This document shows positions 16,938 to 25,818 of a stretch of DNA of 64,000 nucleotides, piece after piece. The number at the start of each line of letters is the position of its first letter. Positions within the stretch are counted from its first letter, which is position 1. The stretch lies in NCBI RefSeq assembly GCF_000721495.1, contig NZ_JOHY01000019.1:42866-106865 (forward strand), read 5' to 3'. A program made the translations under genes and the position numbers. The notes under the pieces were generated by a model. It ran no database searches, was not told where the DNA came from, and saw nothing but the letters and a program-made list of their open reading frames with translations. Origin of the DNA: Streptomyces sp. NRRL F-5123 (GTDB taxonomy: Bacteria > Actinomycetota > Actinomycetes > Streptomycetales > Streptomycetaceae).

Positions 16938-17966
16938 TCACGGCGCACCCCGTGGCGTCACCCCACGCCCGCCGGCGAGGCGGGACGCTCCGATGGGGAG
17001 GTCCCACAGGGCCGCGCGGGGCAGGCCCGCGGCGGACCACGCCGCGCGGAGCCGGGTGAGGGGTTCGAGCGGCGGCTCGCTGGAGAGCAGGAACGTCGCC
17101 CAGTGCATCGGCGCCATGACCGCCGCCCGGAGGTCGAGGAAGGCCCGCACGGCCTCCTCCGGATCGACGTGCACCCCCTTGAGCAGGCGCCGCGGCGCGT
17201 ACGCCCCGATGGGCAGCAGCGCCACGTCGATCCCCGGGTACGCGCGGCCGATCCGCGCGAAGCAGTCCCCGTACCCGGTGTCCCCGGCGAAGTAGAGCCG
17301 CGGTCCCGCGGGGTCGGTGAGGACCCAGCCGCCCCACAGCGAGCGGCAGGTGTCCGTGAGGGTGCGCCTGCTCCAGTGGTGCGCGGGCACGAAGTCGAAG
17401 CGGACCCCGCCGATCTCCGTGGCCTCCCACCAGTCGAGCTCCGTCACCCGGGAGAAGCCGCGGCGGCGGCACCAGTTGCCGAGTCCGGCGGGCACGAGCA
17501 GCGGGGTGCTGCGGGGCAGCCGGCGCAGCGTCGGGACGTCGAGGTGGTCGTAGTGGTTGTGGCTGATGACGACCGCGTCGATACGCGGCAGCTCCTCCCA
17601 CGGCACGCCGACGGGCGTGACGCGCGCGGGCGTCGCGGGGATGCGGCGCGACCAGACGGGGTCGGTGAGAACGGTCAGGCCCCCGACGCGCAGGACCCAG
17701 CTGGCGTGCCCGGCCCACGTCAGGGCCAGGGTGCCGGGCGGGGCGTCGGGCAGCGGCCCGGGCTCGACGGGCAGCAGCGGCAGCTGCCGCAGCGTGTGCG
17801 CGGGCGGCCGGACGACGCATTCGCGCACGGCTCGGACGACCGTGCGCAGCCCCGGCCGGGGTTCGGTGAGCCGGTCGGCGAAGGATTTCGGCCAGTTCCT
17901 GCGCTCGCCGGGCGGGCGCGGCGCGGTCGCGGTGGTGGCCGGCATCCGTTCGCTCTGATCGGTCAT
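16938..17966 (-). CDS. metallo-beta-lactamase-fold hydrolase (NAPE-PLD/UlaG-like)
   Basis: A 342-residue protein. After a basic N-terminal segment come TWAGHASWVL, DPVWSRR, the zinc motif SHNHYDHLD, AHHWSRR, FAGDTGYGD and a late MHWATF. These are the marks of the NAPE-PLD/RomA-like branch of metallo-beta-lactamase-fold hydrolases (phosphodiesterase or lactonase activity). The ATG has CACGGAG upstream. A second, shorter relative lies 2 kb away on the other strand, on the other side of the repeat array. Confidence 0.85.
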   Translation of the reverse strand: MTDQSERMPATTATAPRPPGERRNWPKSFADRLTEPRPGLRTVVRAVRECVVRPPAHTLRQLPLLPVEPGPLPDAPPGTLALTWAGHASWVLRVGGLTVLTDPVWSRRIPATPARVTPVGVPWEELPRIDAVVISHNHYDHLDVPTLRRLPRSTPLLVPAGLGNWCRRRGFSRVTELDWWEATEIGGVRFDFVPAHHWSRRTLTDTCRSLWGGWVLTDPAGPRLYFAGDTGYGDCFARIGRAYPGIDVALLPIGAYAPRRLLKGVHVDPEEAVRAFLDLRAAVMAPMHWATFLLSSEPPLEPLTRLRAAWSAAGLPRAALWDLPIGASRLAGGRGVTPRGAP

Positions 17967-18055
17967 CGGGACTCCGTGCGGGGTGCGGGTTCGTCCGGTG
18001 GGTGCTCCGGCGGGTCGGTCCGTCCGGGGGATCGCGGTGGCCCCTCGAACGTAAG

Positions 18056-19270
18056 TCAGCGCCGGTCGCCCCGCGATCCCACGCCCGCCGAACCGCTGAC
18101 CTCGACCGTGCCGGTCAGCGCGCTGACGGCCGCGCCGAGCGCGGCGAGGGCCTCGGCCACATGGGGGACGGCGAGCGGGTCGGCGGCGGTGAGCGCGGTG
18201 CGGCGCTCGCGGTCGGTACGGCCGTGCAGCGCGCCGGTGCCGATCCTGACCCGGGGCTCGGCCGGGTCGTCGCCGAAGCGGTGGCCGCCGGGGACGGTAC
18301 GGCCCAGCGCCGCGCTCAGCCGCGCTTCCAGGGCGGGCGCGTCGAGCCCGGCGGCGTCGAGCCTCGGGTAGAGCTGGAAGCCGGCCTTCGGGGGCCGGCA
18401 CACGCCGCCCGCGCCGGTGACCGTCCGGTGCGCCGCGGCGGCGACGCGCGCGTGCAGCCGGTTCGCCGCGGCGGTGAACCCGGTGACCTCGGCGGGCTCG
18501 GCCAGGACGTACGCGGCCGCGGCGGCGACGGGCGCCGGGAGGACGCCGCGCAGCGCGGCGAGGGCGGCGGCGGTGCGCTGCCGCCACGCGGTCCCGTGCG
18601 CGGTCGCGGGGAAGCGGGCGAGCGCCACGGGCACACCGGACGGGACGAGGGTGGCGCCCAGGTCGGTGAGCACCGCCGTGTGGTCGGGCAGCATCTCGGC
18701 GGGGCTGAGCAGCACGGTGTCACGGTGGTGCAGGGTGTCCGAGTAGGTCTCGTCGGAGACGATCTGGAGCCCGGCCTCGGCTGCGGCCTCGCACGTCTCG
18801 TGCAGCAGTTCGGGCGCGGTGACGGTGCCCGTCGGGTCGTCGGCGGCGGAGAGCACCAGCAGCCGCGGGTCGGCGCCCTCCGCGCGGGCCCGGCGGACGG
18901 TTTCCAGCAGCGCGATCGGGTCGGGCACCCCGCCGCCCTCGGGCGCGCTGGGCACGGCGTGCACGGGACGCCCGAGGAGCGCGGCGACAGGGGGCTGCCA
19001 GGCGGGTGCGGGGCGGGCGAGGACGGGGTCGCCGCCCGTGGCGGCGAGCAGCGCGAGCAGCAGCGGTTCCGCGCCGGGCGCGGCGACCACCTGCCCGGGG
19101 CCGCTCCACAGGCCCCGCCGGGTGAAGTAGCCGCACGCGGCCTCCAGCAGTCGCGGCCCGCCGCCCGCCTCCTCGCTGCCGGACGTGGCGGCGGCCAGAT
19201 GCGCGTCCCAGTACGCCGGCACGGGCAGGCCGGGGTCGGGCCGGCCCCCGTACGGCACGCAGATCGCCAT
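18056..19270 (-). CDS. aminotransferase class I/II-fold protein lacking the PLP lysine
   Basis: A 404-residue protein with the aminotransferase fold order: DDPTGTV in place of NPTG, SDETY (the D-x-x-Y that holds PLP), and a C-terminal RVRIGTG that matches the carboxylate-binding arginine region. Where the Schiff-base lysine should be, the text is LTDLGATLVPSG, with no lysine. The only lysine in the whole protein is in PPKAGFQLYP, which aligns with the C-terminal domain. It is therefore unlikely to be a normal transaminase and may be a regulatory or structural relative. The start is supported by GGAGG seven bases upstream. GC content and codon use are like its neighbours. Confidence 0.7.
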   Translation of the reverse strand: MAICVPYGGRPDPGLPVPAYWDAHLAAATSGSEEAGGGPRLLEAACGYFTRRGLWSGPGQVVAAPGAEPLLLALLAATGGDPVLARPAPAWQPPVAALLGRPVHAVPSAPEGGGVPDPIALLETVRRARAEGADPRLLVLSAADDPTGTVTAPELLHETCEAAAEAGLQIVSDETYSDTLHHRDTVLLSPAEMLPDHTAVLTDLGATLVPSGVPVALARFPATAHGTAWRQRTAAALAALRGVLPAPVAAAAAYVLAEPAEVTGFTAAANRLHARVAAAAHRTVTGAGGVCRPPKAGFQLYPRLDAAGLDAPALEARLSAALGRTVPGGHRFGDDPAEPRVRIGTGALHGRTDRERRTALTAADPLAVPHVAEALAALGAAVSALTGTVEVSGSAGVGSRGDRR

Positions 19271-19507
19271 GGCCCACCTCCGCTCGGCGCTCCGCGGGGT
19301 CGCCCCCGTGGTGGTGGACGCCCCACATGCCCACCCTCCCTCTCCCGGGGGCTTCGCGCACGGCGGGACGGCCCGCCCGCGGTGGCGGGCTCGGCTGCTG
19401 CGCTCCGGAGTGCCGCTCACGGCCGGTGCCACGGCCTTCTGCCGGTGGTGGGCTGGTCGGCGCCGTTCTCCGAGACCCTCCACTCGCCCCGGGGGCCCGC
19501 GGGTCGG

Positions 19508-20176
19508 TCAGAGGCCCAGGAGGGACGGGAGGGTGCGCATGTCGGTGAAGACCGTGGTGGTGGGGCCGGTGAGGCGGTGGGCGGGGGTGAGGCCGCCGGC
19601 GTAGCCGAAGGAGGGCATGCCGGCGGCGCGGGCGGCGGTGACGCCGTAGGGGCTGTCCTCGACGACGGCGCAGCGGGCGGGCGGGACCCCGAGGGTGTGG
19701 GCGGCGTGCAGGAAGAGGTCGGGGGCGGGCTTGCCGCGGGGGACGTCGGCGGCGCTGAAGATGCGGCCGGCGAAGCGGTCGTACAGGCCGGTCCGGCCGA
19801 GCGAGCGGCGCAGCCCCGCGTGGCCGGTGCTGGAGGCCACACACATGGGCACCCCGCGGGCGGCGAGCGCGTCGAGGGCGACCTCGATGCCGTCGACGGC
19901 GGTGAGGTGGGTGTCGAGGGCGACACGCAGCCGGTGGCGCCACTCGGTGTCCCAGCCCTCGGGGAGCGGGTGGCCGAGGTGGGCCGCGATGTCGGCGCCG
20001 ATGTCGGCGAAGGCGCGGCCGACGAAACGCGCGACGGCCTCGTCCTGCGGCATGGGCCAGCCCAGCCGGGCGAGCATCTCGACGTCGATGCCGATGGCGA
20101 GCCGCTCGCTGTCGACGAGCACCCCGTCGCAGTCGAAGATGACCAGGTCGGGAAGCTGTGCCGGGCCTTCGTTCAC
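19508..20176 (-). CDS. HAD-superfamily phosphatase (beta-phosphoglucomutase-like)
   Basis: A 222-residue hydrolase. FDCDGVLVDSE gives the nucleophile D15 and acid/base D17; SSTGH is motif II; GKPAPDLFLHAA and VVEDSPYGVTAA are motifs III and IV. A small cap sits between motifs I and II. Likely dephosphorylates sugar phosphates or is a phosphosugar mutase; the substrate is undetermined. The preceding gap (19271-19507) shows no gene. Confidence 0.9.
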   Translation of the reverse strand: MNEGPAQLPDLVIFDCDGVLVDSERLAIGIDVEMLARLGWPMPQDEAVARFVGRAFADIGADIAAHLGHPLPEGWDTEWRHRLRVALDTHLTAVDGIEVALDALAARGVPMCVASSTGHAGLRRSLGRTGLYDRFAGRIFSAADVPRGKPAPDLFLHAAHTLGVPPARCAVVEDSPYGVTAARAAGMPSFGYAGGLTPAHRLTGPTTTVFTDMRTLPSLLGL

Positions 20177-20231
20177 CCGTGTGAGCGTAGCCTGCCGGGC
20201 GGCCGCCCCCGCGGGCGGGCGCCCGGCACCA

Positions 20232-20654
20232 TCAGTTGCTGCCGCCGACCAGCCCGGCGAGGGCGCGGACGCCCTGGCCGGAGATGCTGAGCGCGTCGGC
20301 GTTGCCGGTGTCGATCGAGAGGATCAGGTCGTCCGAGGGCCAGGCACCGCTCAGCGCGGCGAGCTGGACCAGCCGGTAGCGGCGGGTGGTGGGCAGGGCC
20401 TCGGCCATCCGGGACTCCGAGGTGAAGACGGGGACGAGCTGCCGCCCGTCGTTCTGCTCGTAGACGGGCAGCTGGATCTCGGGAGGAAGCTCGGCGGCGC
20501 CACCGGGCTGCTCGTCGCTGCCCGGCACCGGCAGCAGCACGTCGCTCACCGCGAGGGTGCTGAGCGCGACGACGTTCTCGCTGCCGTTCGCGATCTCGTG
20601 CAGCGCGCGCTGGGCGGGGGGCAGGGCGCCGTCGGGGCTGATGTCGTCGGTCAT
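20232..20654 (-). CDS. SseB-domain protein
   Basis: A 140-residue cytoplasmic protein. LPVPG..., LPVYEQNDGRQLVPVFTSESRM and a Gly/Asp-rich end match the SseB N-terminal domain common in Streptomyces. The start is taken at the ATG of MTDDISPDG because upstream sequence lacks coding character and GAGAGGAC precedes it. No biochemical role is known. Confidence 0.7.
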   Translation of the reverse strand: MTDDISPDGALPPAQRALHEIANGSENVVALSTLAVSDVLLPVPGSDEQPGGAAELPPEIQLPVYEQNDGRQLVPVFTSESRMAEALPTTRRYRLVQLAALSGAWPSDDLILSIDTGNADALSISGQGVRALAGLVGGSN

Positions 20655-20793
20655 CGCTGGGTGTCCTCTCGCCGCTGGGCGGGCGTGGCTTGTCTCGCTG
20701 ACCCCCAGCCGCGTACCCGTCCCTGGCCGGTCCATGCGGCACCGGGCGGGAAATGGCGCGGGCCCGCCCCCCGGAGGACGGGCCGCGCGGGCC

Positions 20794-21861
20794 TCACTCG
20801 TACTCGGTGCCGCCCTTGCGGGTCAGGTACGCGTCGCCGACCACCTTGGCGATCGCCCGGCCGCCGAGGACGGGGCTGTACGTGTCGTCGGCGGTGCGGA
20901 CGACGACGCCCTCGCGGATGTGCACCTCGCGCCCCGAGACCGTCTCGCGGCCCTGCGCCAGCTCCAGCACCCGGTCGAGGTCGAAGGGGCCGTGGTAGAG
21001 GCGCGGGACGAGCGGCAGGTCACCGACCGGCAGCTCCGCCGGGTCCAGCCAGCGCAGCCGGCCGCCGATGTCGGCGCAGACGTCGAAGGCGGCGTAGCCG
21101 GGCAGCTCGCGGCGCGCGTCGACGCCGTAGCCGAGGTCCTGGACGCCGCCGCCGTAGACCTCGCCGTAGATGCCGACCCTGGCCGCGCCGAGGGTGCGGG
21201 CCAGCTCCGCGGCGAGAGCGGGCAGGCCGTAGCCGCGGACGGCGCGCCAGTACAGGTTGCCGGGTGCCTCGACGAGGGCGAGGCGCTGCGAGCCGAGACC
21301 CTTGGACGTGACGTGCAGGGTGCCGCCGTCCGCGTGGTACGTCAGGCAGCAGGCCGTGCCGTGGAGCTTCTCGGTGACGGTGACGAGGTCGCCGGCGGCG
21401 AAGATGCCGGGGTGGCGTTTGAGGTTCTCGATGTCGGTCCAGGGCAGCAGGTCGGGCGCGGACTCGACGTCGCCGCTCATCGACACCGGCACCGGCGGCA
21501 CCCACTTGGTGATGCCGAGCCGCTCCGCGAAGTCCTCGTCCTCGGCGGCGGCGCGCTCCAGGTCGGCGTCGCCGAGCGCGGCCGGGCGGCAGACGATGCC
21601 CTGGGACAGCTCACCGCGCAGCCGTACCGCCTTGACGCGGTTGGCGGCGCCGCCCGCGAGCCGCCCGGTCAGGCCCAGCTCGCCGATCAGCGGGTCGGGC
21701 AGGACGGCCTGCTCGGGGATGTAGACGGCGAAGTCCCCCGTGCGGTAGGCGCCCTTGGCGACGACGGCGCGGTACAGGCCGACCTGCGCCAGCTCCAGCG
21801 CGTCGGCGTTCGGGTGCTCCGTGATGGTGAGCCGCTCGGCGGTCACCCGCAGTGTGGACAT
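20794..21861 (-). CDS. ATP-dependent RNA ligase (DraRnl/Rnl5-like)
   Basis: A 355-residue nucleotidyltransferase. The N-terminal 120 residues resemble the OB-fold-like domain of Deinococcus RNA ligase. TEKLHG gives motif I with the adenylated lysine K165; GIYGEVYG is motif III; REGVVVRT is motif IV; and the C-terminal KVV..YLTRKGGTE is motif V-like. The family seals nicked RNA, including 3'-OH RNA to 5'-phosphate ends, in RNA repair. It stands alone between an SseB gene and a DUF5107 gene with its own upstream region (21862-21993). Confidence 0.85.
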   Translation of the reverse strand: MSTLRVTAERLTITEHPNADALELAQVGLYRAVVAKGAYRTGDFAVYIPEQAVLPDPLIGELGLTGRLAGGAANRVKAVRLRGELSQGIVCRPAALGDADLERAAAEDEDFAERLGITKWVPPVPVSMSGDVESAPDLLPWTDIENLKRHPGIFAAGDLVTVTEKLHGTACCLTYHADGGTLHVTSKGLGSQRLALVEAPGNLYWRAVRGYGLPALAAELARTLGAARVGIYGEVYGGGVQDLGYGVDARRELPGYAAFDVCADIGGRLRWLDPAELPVGDLPLVPRLYHGPFDLDRVLELAQGRETVSGREVHIREGVVVRTADDTYSPVLGGRAIAKVVGDAYLTRKGGTEYE

Positions 21862-21993
21862 GGCTGTCCCCTCCCCCGGTGATGTGGTGTGGTCGCCCCC
21901 GGACCCGCCGGGGACGCGCTCACCACTGTGGCCGCGCGGGTCACGCGCGGGCCAACGGTTTTCGCCGCGGGAGGGGCGGTCGGTGACGGCCGG

Positions 21994-24057
21994 TCAGCTC
22001 TCCTCGGGGCGCATCAGGAAGTCGTAGTGCGCCGGCAGCGGGTGCGCGGCGCGGGCCTCGGCCCGTACCGCGTCGGTGATCTCGCCCTCCCCGGCGACCA
22101 GCCGCTCGGCCACCGCGGTCCAGGTGTCGCTCAGCTCCTCCGCGCCCTCACGCAGGTCGGCGAGGACGATCCCGGCGTCCAGCAGGGCGCGGGCGGCGGG
22201 CGCGTCGCCGCGGGCGAGCGCGGTACGGGCGCGCAGCAGCCGGATCCGGCCGTCGTCGAGCGGGGCGCCCCCGTCCAGGGCGGGGGCGGCGAGCAGCCGT
22301 CCGGCCTCGGCGGCGCGCCCGGCGTCCAGGAGTACGGGCACGGCTTCGGCGAGCAGCGCGCGCTGCACGTCCCGCACCTGCGGCCCGTACTGCTCGGCGG
22401 TGGCCGCCAGCTCGTCCCAGGCCGCGGTGTAGCGGTCGGCGGCCTGCTCGGTGCGGCCCCCGGCGGCGTCGGCGACGGCGAGGGCGCGGGCGGCCCACGG
22501 CGAGGGGTGGGCGGCGAGCGAGCGCTCCCAGCTGCGGACGGCCTGGGCCTGGTCGCCGGCGGCCCACTGGGCGATGCCGAGGTAGTAGTCGCGGAACCAC
22601 TCGTTGCCGGGGTAGGTGTCGGCGGATTCCAGCAGCTCGCGCCACTGCGGCGCGACCAGGCCCGGGCCGGGCGCGGCGCCCGCCGGCGGGCGCGGGAAGA
22701 CGCCTGCCAGCAGCAGTTCGAGCCAGGGCTTCTGCTGCTCGCCGAGGGTCGTGGCGTCGAAGGGCGTGCCGGGCAGCCGCAGGTGGCCGCGCTCGGCCTC
22801 CAGGGCGCCCCAGCCGGAGCCGGTGTGCAGGATCTCCTTGGGTTCGGCGTCGGCCTGCTCCAGCCAGTCGGCGTAGGCGGTGTCGACTGCGGCGCGCGGC
22901 AGCGCGGCCTCCAGCCGGGCGGCGGCCTCGGCGCGCGCGGTGCCCCAGTCGGCGCCGTGCACCAGGTCGGGGTCGGCGGCCAGCGGGCCGTACGCCTCCA
23001 GCCAGGACAGGTCGGTGTCGGCGGGCATCGGGATGTGCTCGAACTGGGTGCGCGCCAGGCCCGCCTGGATCTCCAGGTAGCCGCCCGTGCCGGGTTCGGT
23101 GAGCCACTCCTGCCAGCGGCGGCCGCCGCGGCCGCGGCCCCACCAGAAGACCTTCCGGCCCCGCAGCAGGTCGGTGGAGGTCTGGACGAGGCCCTGCCCG
23201 TCGCCGTCGAGCGCGGCGATCCAGCGGCGGTCGTCGCCGCGGATGTCGAGGAAGTAGTCGGCGGCGTGCTCGGAGCCGCCGGGGTAGCTCACGTCGGGGC
23301 CGCCGGGCTCGGGCGCGGGCAGGCCGACCTGCCGCAGCCGGCGCTGGTGGCCGAAGTGCCAGGCGGCCTGCGCGGGCGCCAGGACTCGGGTGCGGTCGGT
23401 GTCGGGGACCGCGGTGTTGGACCACCAGTAGGCGGGCACGGTGCGGTCGTGCGGGTTGCGCACCCGGACGCCGACGTAGAGGAAGTCGGAGTCCCCGGGC
23501 AGCCAGAAGTCGATCTGGAAGGCGAGGTCGCGCAGCCGCTCCCACTCCCACAGCCGCAGCATCTCGCCGCCGTCCGGGGCGGGCACCTTGGCGGCGTGCA
23601 GCGGGGCGCAGGTGTGCGCGGCGTGGCCGGTGGCGCCGAGGTTCCACTCGACCCCGCCGGAGAACCAGGCGCCGGCGAGCGCGAAGTCGGCGGGCTGGAG
23701 GACAGGGTTGCGGTAGAGGAGCTCGCGGCCGGTCGGCTTGTGGACGAGCGAGTGGAGCCGGCCGCCGAGTCCGGGCAGCACGGTGGCGCGCAGCCGGTCG
23801 TTCTCGACGACGAGGGCGTCGAGGTCGGCGGGCGCGCGGTCCCGGCCGTACCCGTCGAGGACGCGCACCGGCAGCACGGTGCGCAGCGGCGCGTAGCCGA
23901 TCTGCCGGGCCATGTCGGCGGGCAGCCCGGGGAGGTCGGCCGGGTCGATCCGGTGCAGCTCGCCGTTCGGGTGCAGCGCGGGCAGCGGATTCTCCGGGCC
24001 GAGCGGGGCGGCCGGTAGGCGCACCGTCGTGGCGGTCACGGTCGTAGCCAAGGACAC
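21994..24057 (-). CDS. DUF5107 and TPR-repeat protein
   Basis: A 687-residue protein. Residues about 50-330 (VLPGLGGRLHSLVHKPTGRELLYRNPVLQPADFALAGAWFSGG, RVRNPHDRTVPAYWWSNTAV) match DUF5107, a beta-rich domain of the aldose-epimerase/glycoside-hydrolase-like fold. The remainder holds TPR-like helical pairs (WFRDYYLGIAQWAAGDQAQAVRSWERSLAAHPSPWAARAL). Such proteins are usually carbohydrate-binding or -acting. GTG 24057 is preferred as start because an AGG-rich stretch precedes it. No signal peptide seen. Confidence 0.75.
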   Translation of the reverse strand: MSLATTVTATTVRLPAAPLGPENPLPALHPNGELHRIDPADLPGLPADMARQIGYAPLRTVLPVRVLDGYGRDRAPADLDALVVENDRLRATVLPGLGGRLHSLVHKPTGRELLYRNPVLQPADFALAGAWFSGGVEWNLGATGHAAHTCAPLHAAKVPAPDGGEMLRLWEWERLRDLAFQIDFWLPGDSDFLYVGVRVRNPHDRTVPAYWWSNTAVPDTDRTRVLAPAQAAWHFGHQRRLRQVGLPAPEPGGPDVSYPGGSEHAADYFLDIRGDDRRWIAALDGDGQGLVQTSTDLLRGRKVFWWGRGRGGRRWQEWLTEPGTGGYLEIQAGLARTQFEHIPMPADTDLSWLEAYGPLAADPDLVHGADWGTARAEAAARLEAALPRAAVDTAYADWLEQADAEPKEILHTGSGWGALEAERGHLRLPGTPFDATTLGEQQKPWLELLLAGVFPRPPAGAAPGPGLVAPQWRELLESADTYPGNEWFRDYYLGIAQWAAGDQAQAVRSWERSLAAHPSPWAARALAVADAAGGRTEQAADRYTAAWDELAATAEQYGPQVRDVQRALLAEAVPVLLDAGRAAEAGRLLAAPALDGGAPLDDGRIRLLRARTALARGDAPAARALLDAGIVLADLREGAEELSDTWTAVAERLVAGEGEITDAVRAEARAAHPLPAHYDFLMRPEES

Positions 24058-24265
24058 CTCATCCGGTTCTCGCTGGTGGGCCGCACCGCGCGGGTGCGGT
24101 GGGCCGCCGCGGGGCGGGTGCGTCCCGCGGGTCTGACGATCACCATGGAACAGCCTTCGCGGCGCCGTGAACAGGCCCCCCATGGCCGGATTCGGCCAAA
24201 GCCCCGCAAGCCGCACTCCGTTGCGGGGCGGCCGGTCCCGCCGGGGGTGTGCGGCAGGGGTCGGT

Positions 24266-25120
24266 ATGTCGTCCTTCGCTGCTACAACGGAAGGCATGCA
24301 GTCGCCGCCGCAGTCGCCTCCCGCGCACCCGTACTCCTCGCCGCCGCCTTCCTCGCCGGACGCCTTCGACGGCCGGCTGGGGCTGATCGAGGAGCGGTCC
24401 GCCGCGCTGCGGGCGGCGGTGCGCGCGGCGCCGGAGGGCGCGGGGGTCCCGGCGTGCCCGGGCTGGACGGTGGCGGATCTGGTGGCGCACATGGGAGCCA
24501 CGCAGCGGTTCTGGGCCGCGGTCGTCGCGGCGGGCCCCGCGCGGCGGCCGCCCGCCGACGCGGAGGTGCCGCACCGCACGCCCGCGGGCGAGCTGCTGGA
24601 GTGGTCGGCGGCCGGTACGGCGGCGCTGGTCGGGGCGCTGCGCGCCGCCGGGCCCGGGGCGCCGTGCTGGACGTGGTGGGCGGAGTCGGGGGCCCGCGCC
24701 ACGGCGGGGGCGGTCGCGCGGCAGCAGGTCCGGGAGGCGGCCGTGCACGTACGGGACGCGCAGGAGGCCGCGGGGGCGGCCGAACCCGTGCCCCCGGGGG
24801 TGGCGCTGGACGCGCTGGACGAGCTGCTGCACGTCACCTTCGGCGCGATGGACGGCTGGCCGGATTCCCCCGCCCGGGTCGCGCTGGTCGCGGACGAGGG
24901 CCGCGCCTGGACGCTGATACTCGACGCGACGGGCGCCTCGGCCGTCCGCGGCTCCGCCGGGGCGGGCCGCCCGGAGGCGGACGCGACGGTGTCCGCGCCC
25001 GCGAGCGACCTGCTGCTCGCCCTGCACCGCCGACTGCCCTGGGACGACCCGGGGCCGCTGCGGGTGACCGGGGAGGCGGCCCTGGTGCGGCAACTGGCGG
25101 TCTGGTCGCCGCTGGGCTGA
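24266..25120 (+). CDS. mycothiol-dependent maleylpyruvate isomerase-like protein
   Basis: A 284-residue protein (or 274 from the ATG at 24296). PACPGWTVADLVAHMGATQRFWAA carries the first metal-binding histidine of the MDMPI/DinB-like four-helix bundle; WWAESGARATAGAVARQQVREAAVHVRDA holds further ligands. The C-terminal third is the SCP2-like domain. The upstream start is preferred because AGGGG lies at good spacing, while GGAAGG is only one base before the second ATG. Members use mycothiol as cofactor; substrate here is unknown. Confidence 0.75.
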   Translation: MSSFAATTEGMQSPPQSPPAHPYSSPPPSSPDAFDGRLGLIEERSAALRAAVRAAPEGAGVPACPGWTVADLVAHMGATQRFWAAVVAAGPARRPPADAEVPHRTPAGELLEWSAAGTAALVGALRAAGPGAPCWTWWAESGARATAGAVARQQVREAAVHVRDAQEAAGAAEPVPPGVALDALDELLHVTFGAMDGWPDSPARVALVADEGRAWTLILDATGASAVRGSAGAGRPEADATVSAPASDLLLALHRRLPWDDPGPLRVTGEAALVRQLAVWSPLG

Positions 25121-25127
25121 GCACGTA

Positions 25128-25163
25128 CCGTCCTGAATGGGGGTGATGTCCATGTCAGGACGG
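25128..25163 (+). promoter_or_regulatory. hairpin spanning the translation start of the lipoprotein gene
   Basis: CCGTCCTGA (25128-25136) is perfectly complementary to TCAGGACGG (25155-25163). The 18-base loop contains all plausible start codons (ATG 25137, GTG 25143, ATG 25146, ATG 25152) and the Shine-Dalgarno-like GGGGGTG. In mRNA this hairpin would place the initiation region in a loop and pair codons 2-4. Confidence 0.45.
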
Positions 25164-25814
25164 CACCGGCACGCGGCCCCGATGGGCCGGGCGATCCTCT
25201 TGTCGTTACCGGCAGCCTGCCTGCTGCTGGCGGCGGGCTGCTCGACGGGCGGCCACGGCGCCGCGCACGACCCGCCGCCCGCGGCCTCCCCCGGCCCGCC
25301 GGTCGGCAGCATCGCCCATCCGCGCCCCGTGACCTGCGCCGACGGCCACACCACAGGAACGGTCCGGGGCACGCCCACGGCCGGCGCCGTGGACCGCCCG
25401 TGGGCGCCCGCCGCGCCGCCGGCCGCGCCCACCGCGAAGGACGTCAGGGTCGGCCCGCTGACCCTGCACGGCCTGCGCGCGCTGGAGGACGGCGACCAGA
25501 ACGCGCACGGCGTCCACGACGCGGACGGCTGGCACTACATGATCGGCGCCGTCCTGGGCAGCGGCGGCCCGGTCACCGTCGTGATCGGCCCCGAGCAGCG
25601 GGCCCGCGCGGGCCTGGAGTTCGGCGGCGACCAGGGCCTCGCGCCGACCCCCGCGGTGACCTTCCAGGGCTGCCCCGGCGCGGCGACCGCGTACCTGGGG
25701 GCCTTCTTCGTCGCGGGCGACGGGCGGGCGTGCGTGCCGCTGGACATCCGGACGGGTGACGGCGCGCCGCAGCGCGTGGTGATCTCCTTCTTCGCGGGCC
25801 GCTGCCTAGTCTGA
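25152..25814 (+). CDS. secreted lipoprotein, unknown function, with a TTA codon
   Basis: About 220 residues. A basic N-terminus is followed by GRAILLSLPAACLLLAAGCS, a lipoprotein signal with lipobox LAAGC, so the mature protein is lipid-anchored outside the membrane. A Pro/Ala linker precedes a ~140-residue domain (VGPLTLHGLRALED..WHYMIGAVLGSGGPVTVVIG...GRACVPLDI) that I do not recognise. Codon 19 is TTA (25206-25208), the only TTA noticed in the window, so translation should need the bldA tRNA. The start is uncertain; ATG 25152 is best placed behind GGGGGTG. Confidence 0.7.
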   Translation: MSGRHRHAAPMGRAILLSLPAACLLLAAGCSTGGHGAAHDPPPAASPGPPVGSIAHPRPVTCADGHTTGTVRGTPTAGAVDRPWAPAAPPAAPTAKDVRVGPLTLHGLRALEDGDQNAHGVHDADGWHYMIGAVLGSGGPVTVVIGPEQRARAGLEFGGDQGLAPTPAVTFQGCPGAATAYLGAFFVAGDGRACVPLDIRTGDGAPQRVVISFFAGRCLV

Positions 25815-25818
25815 CCCC

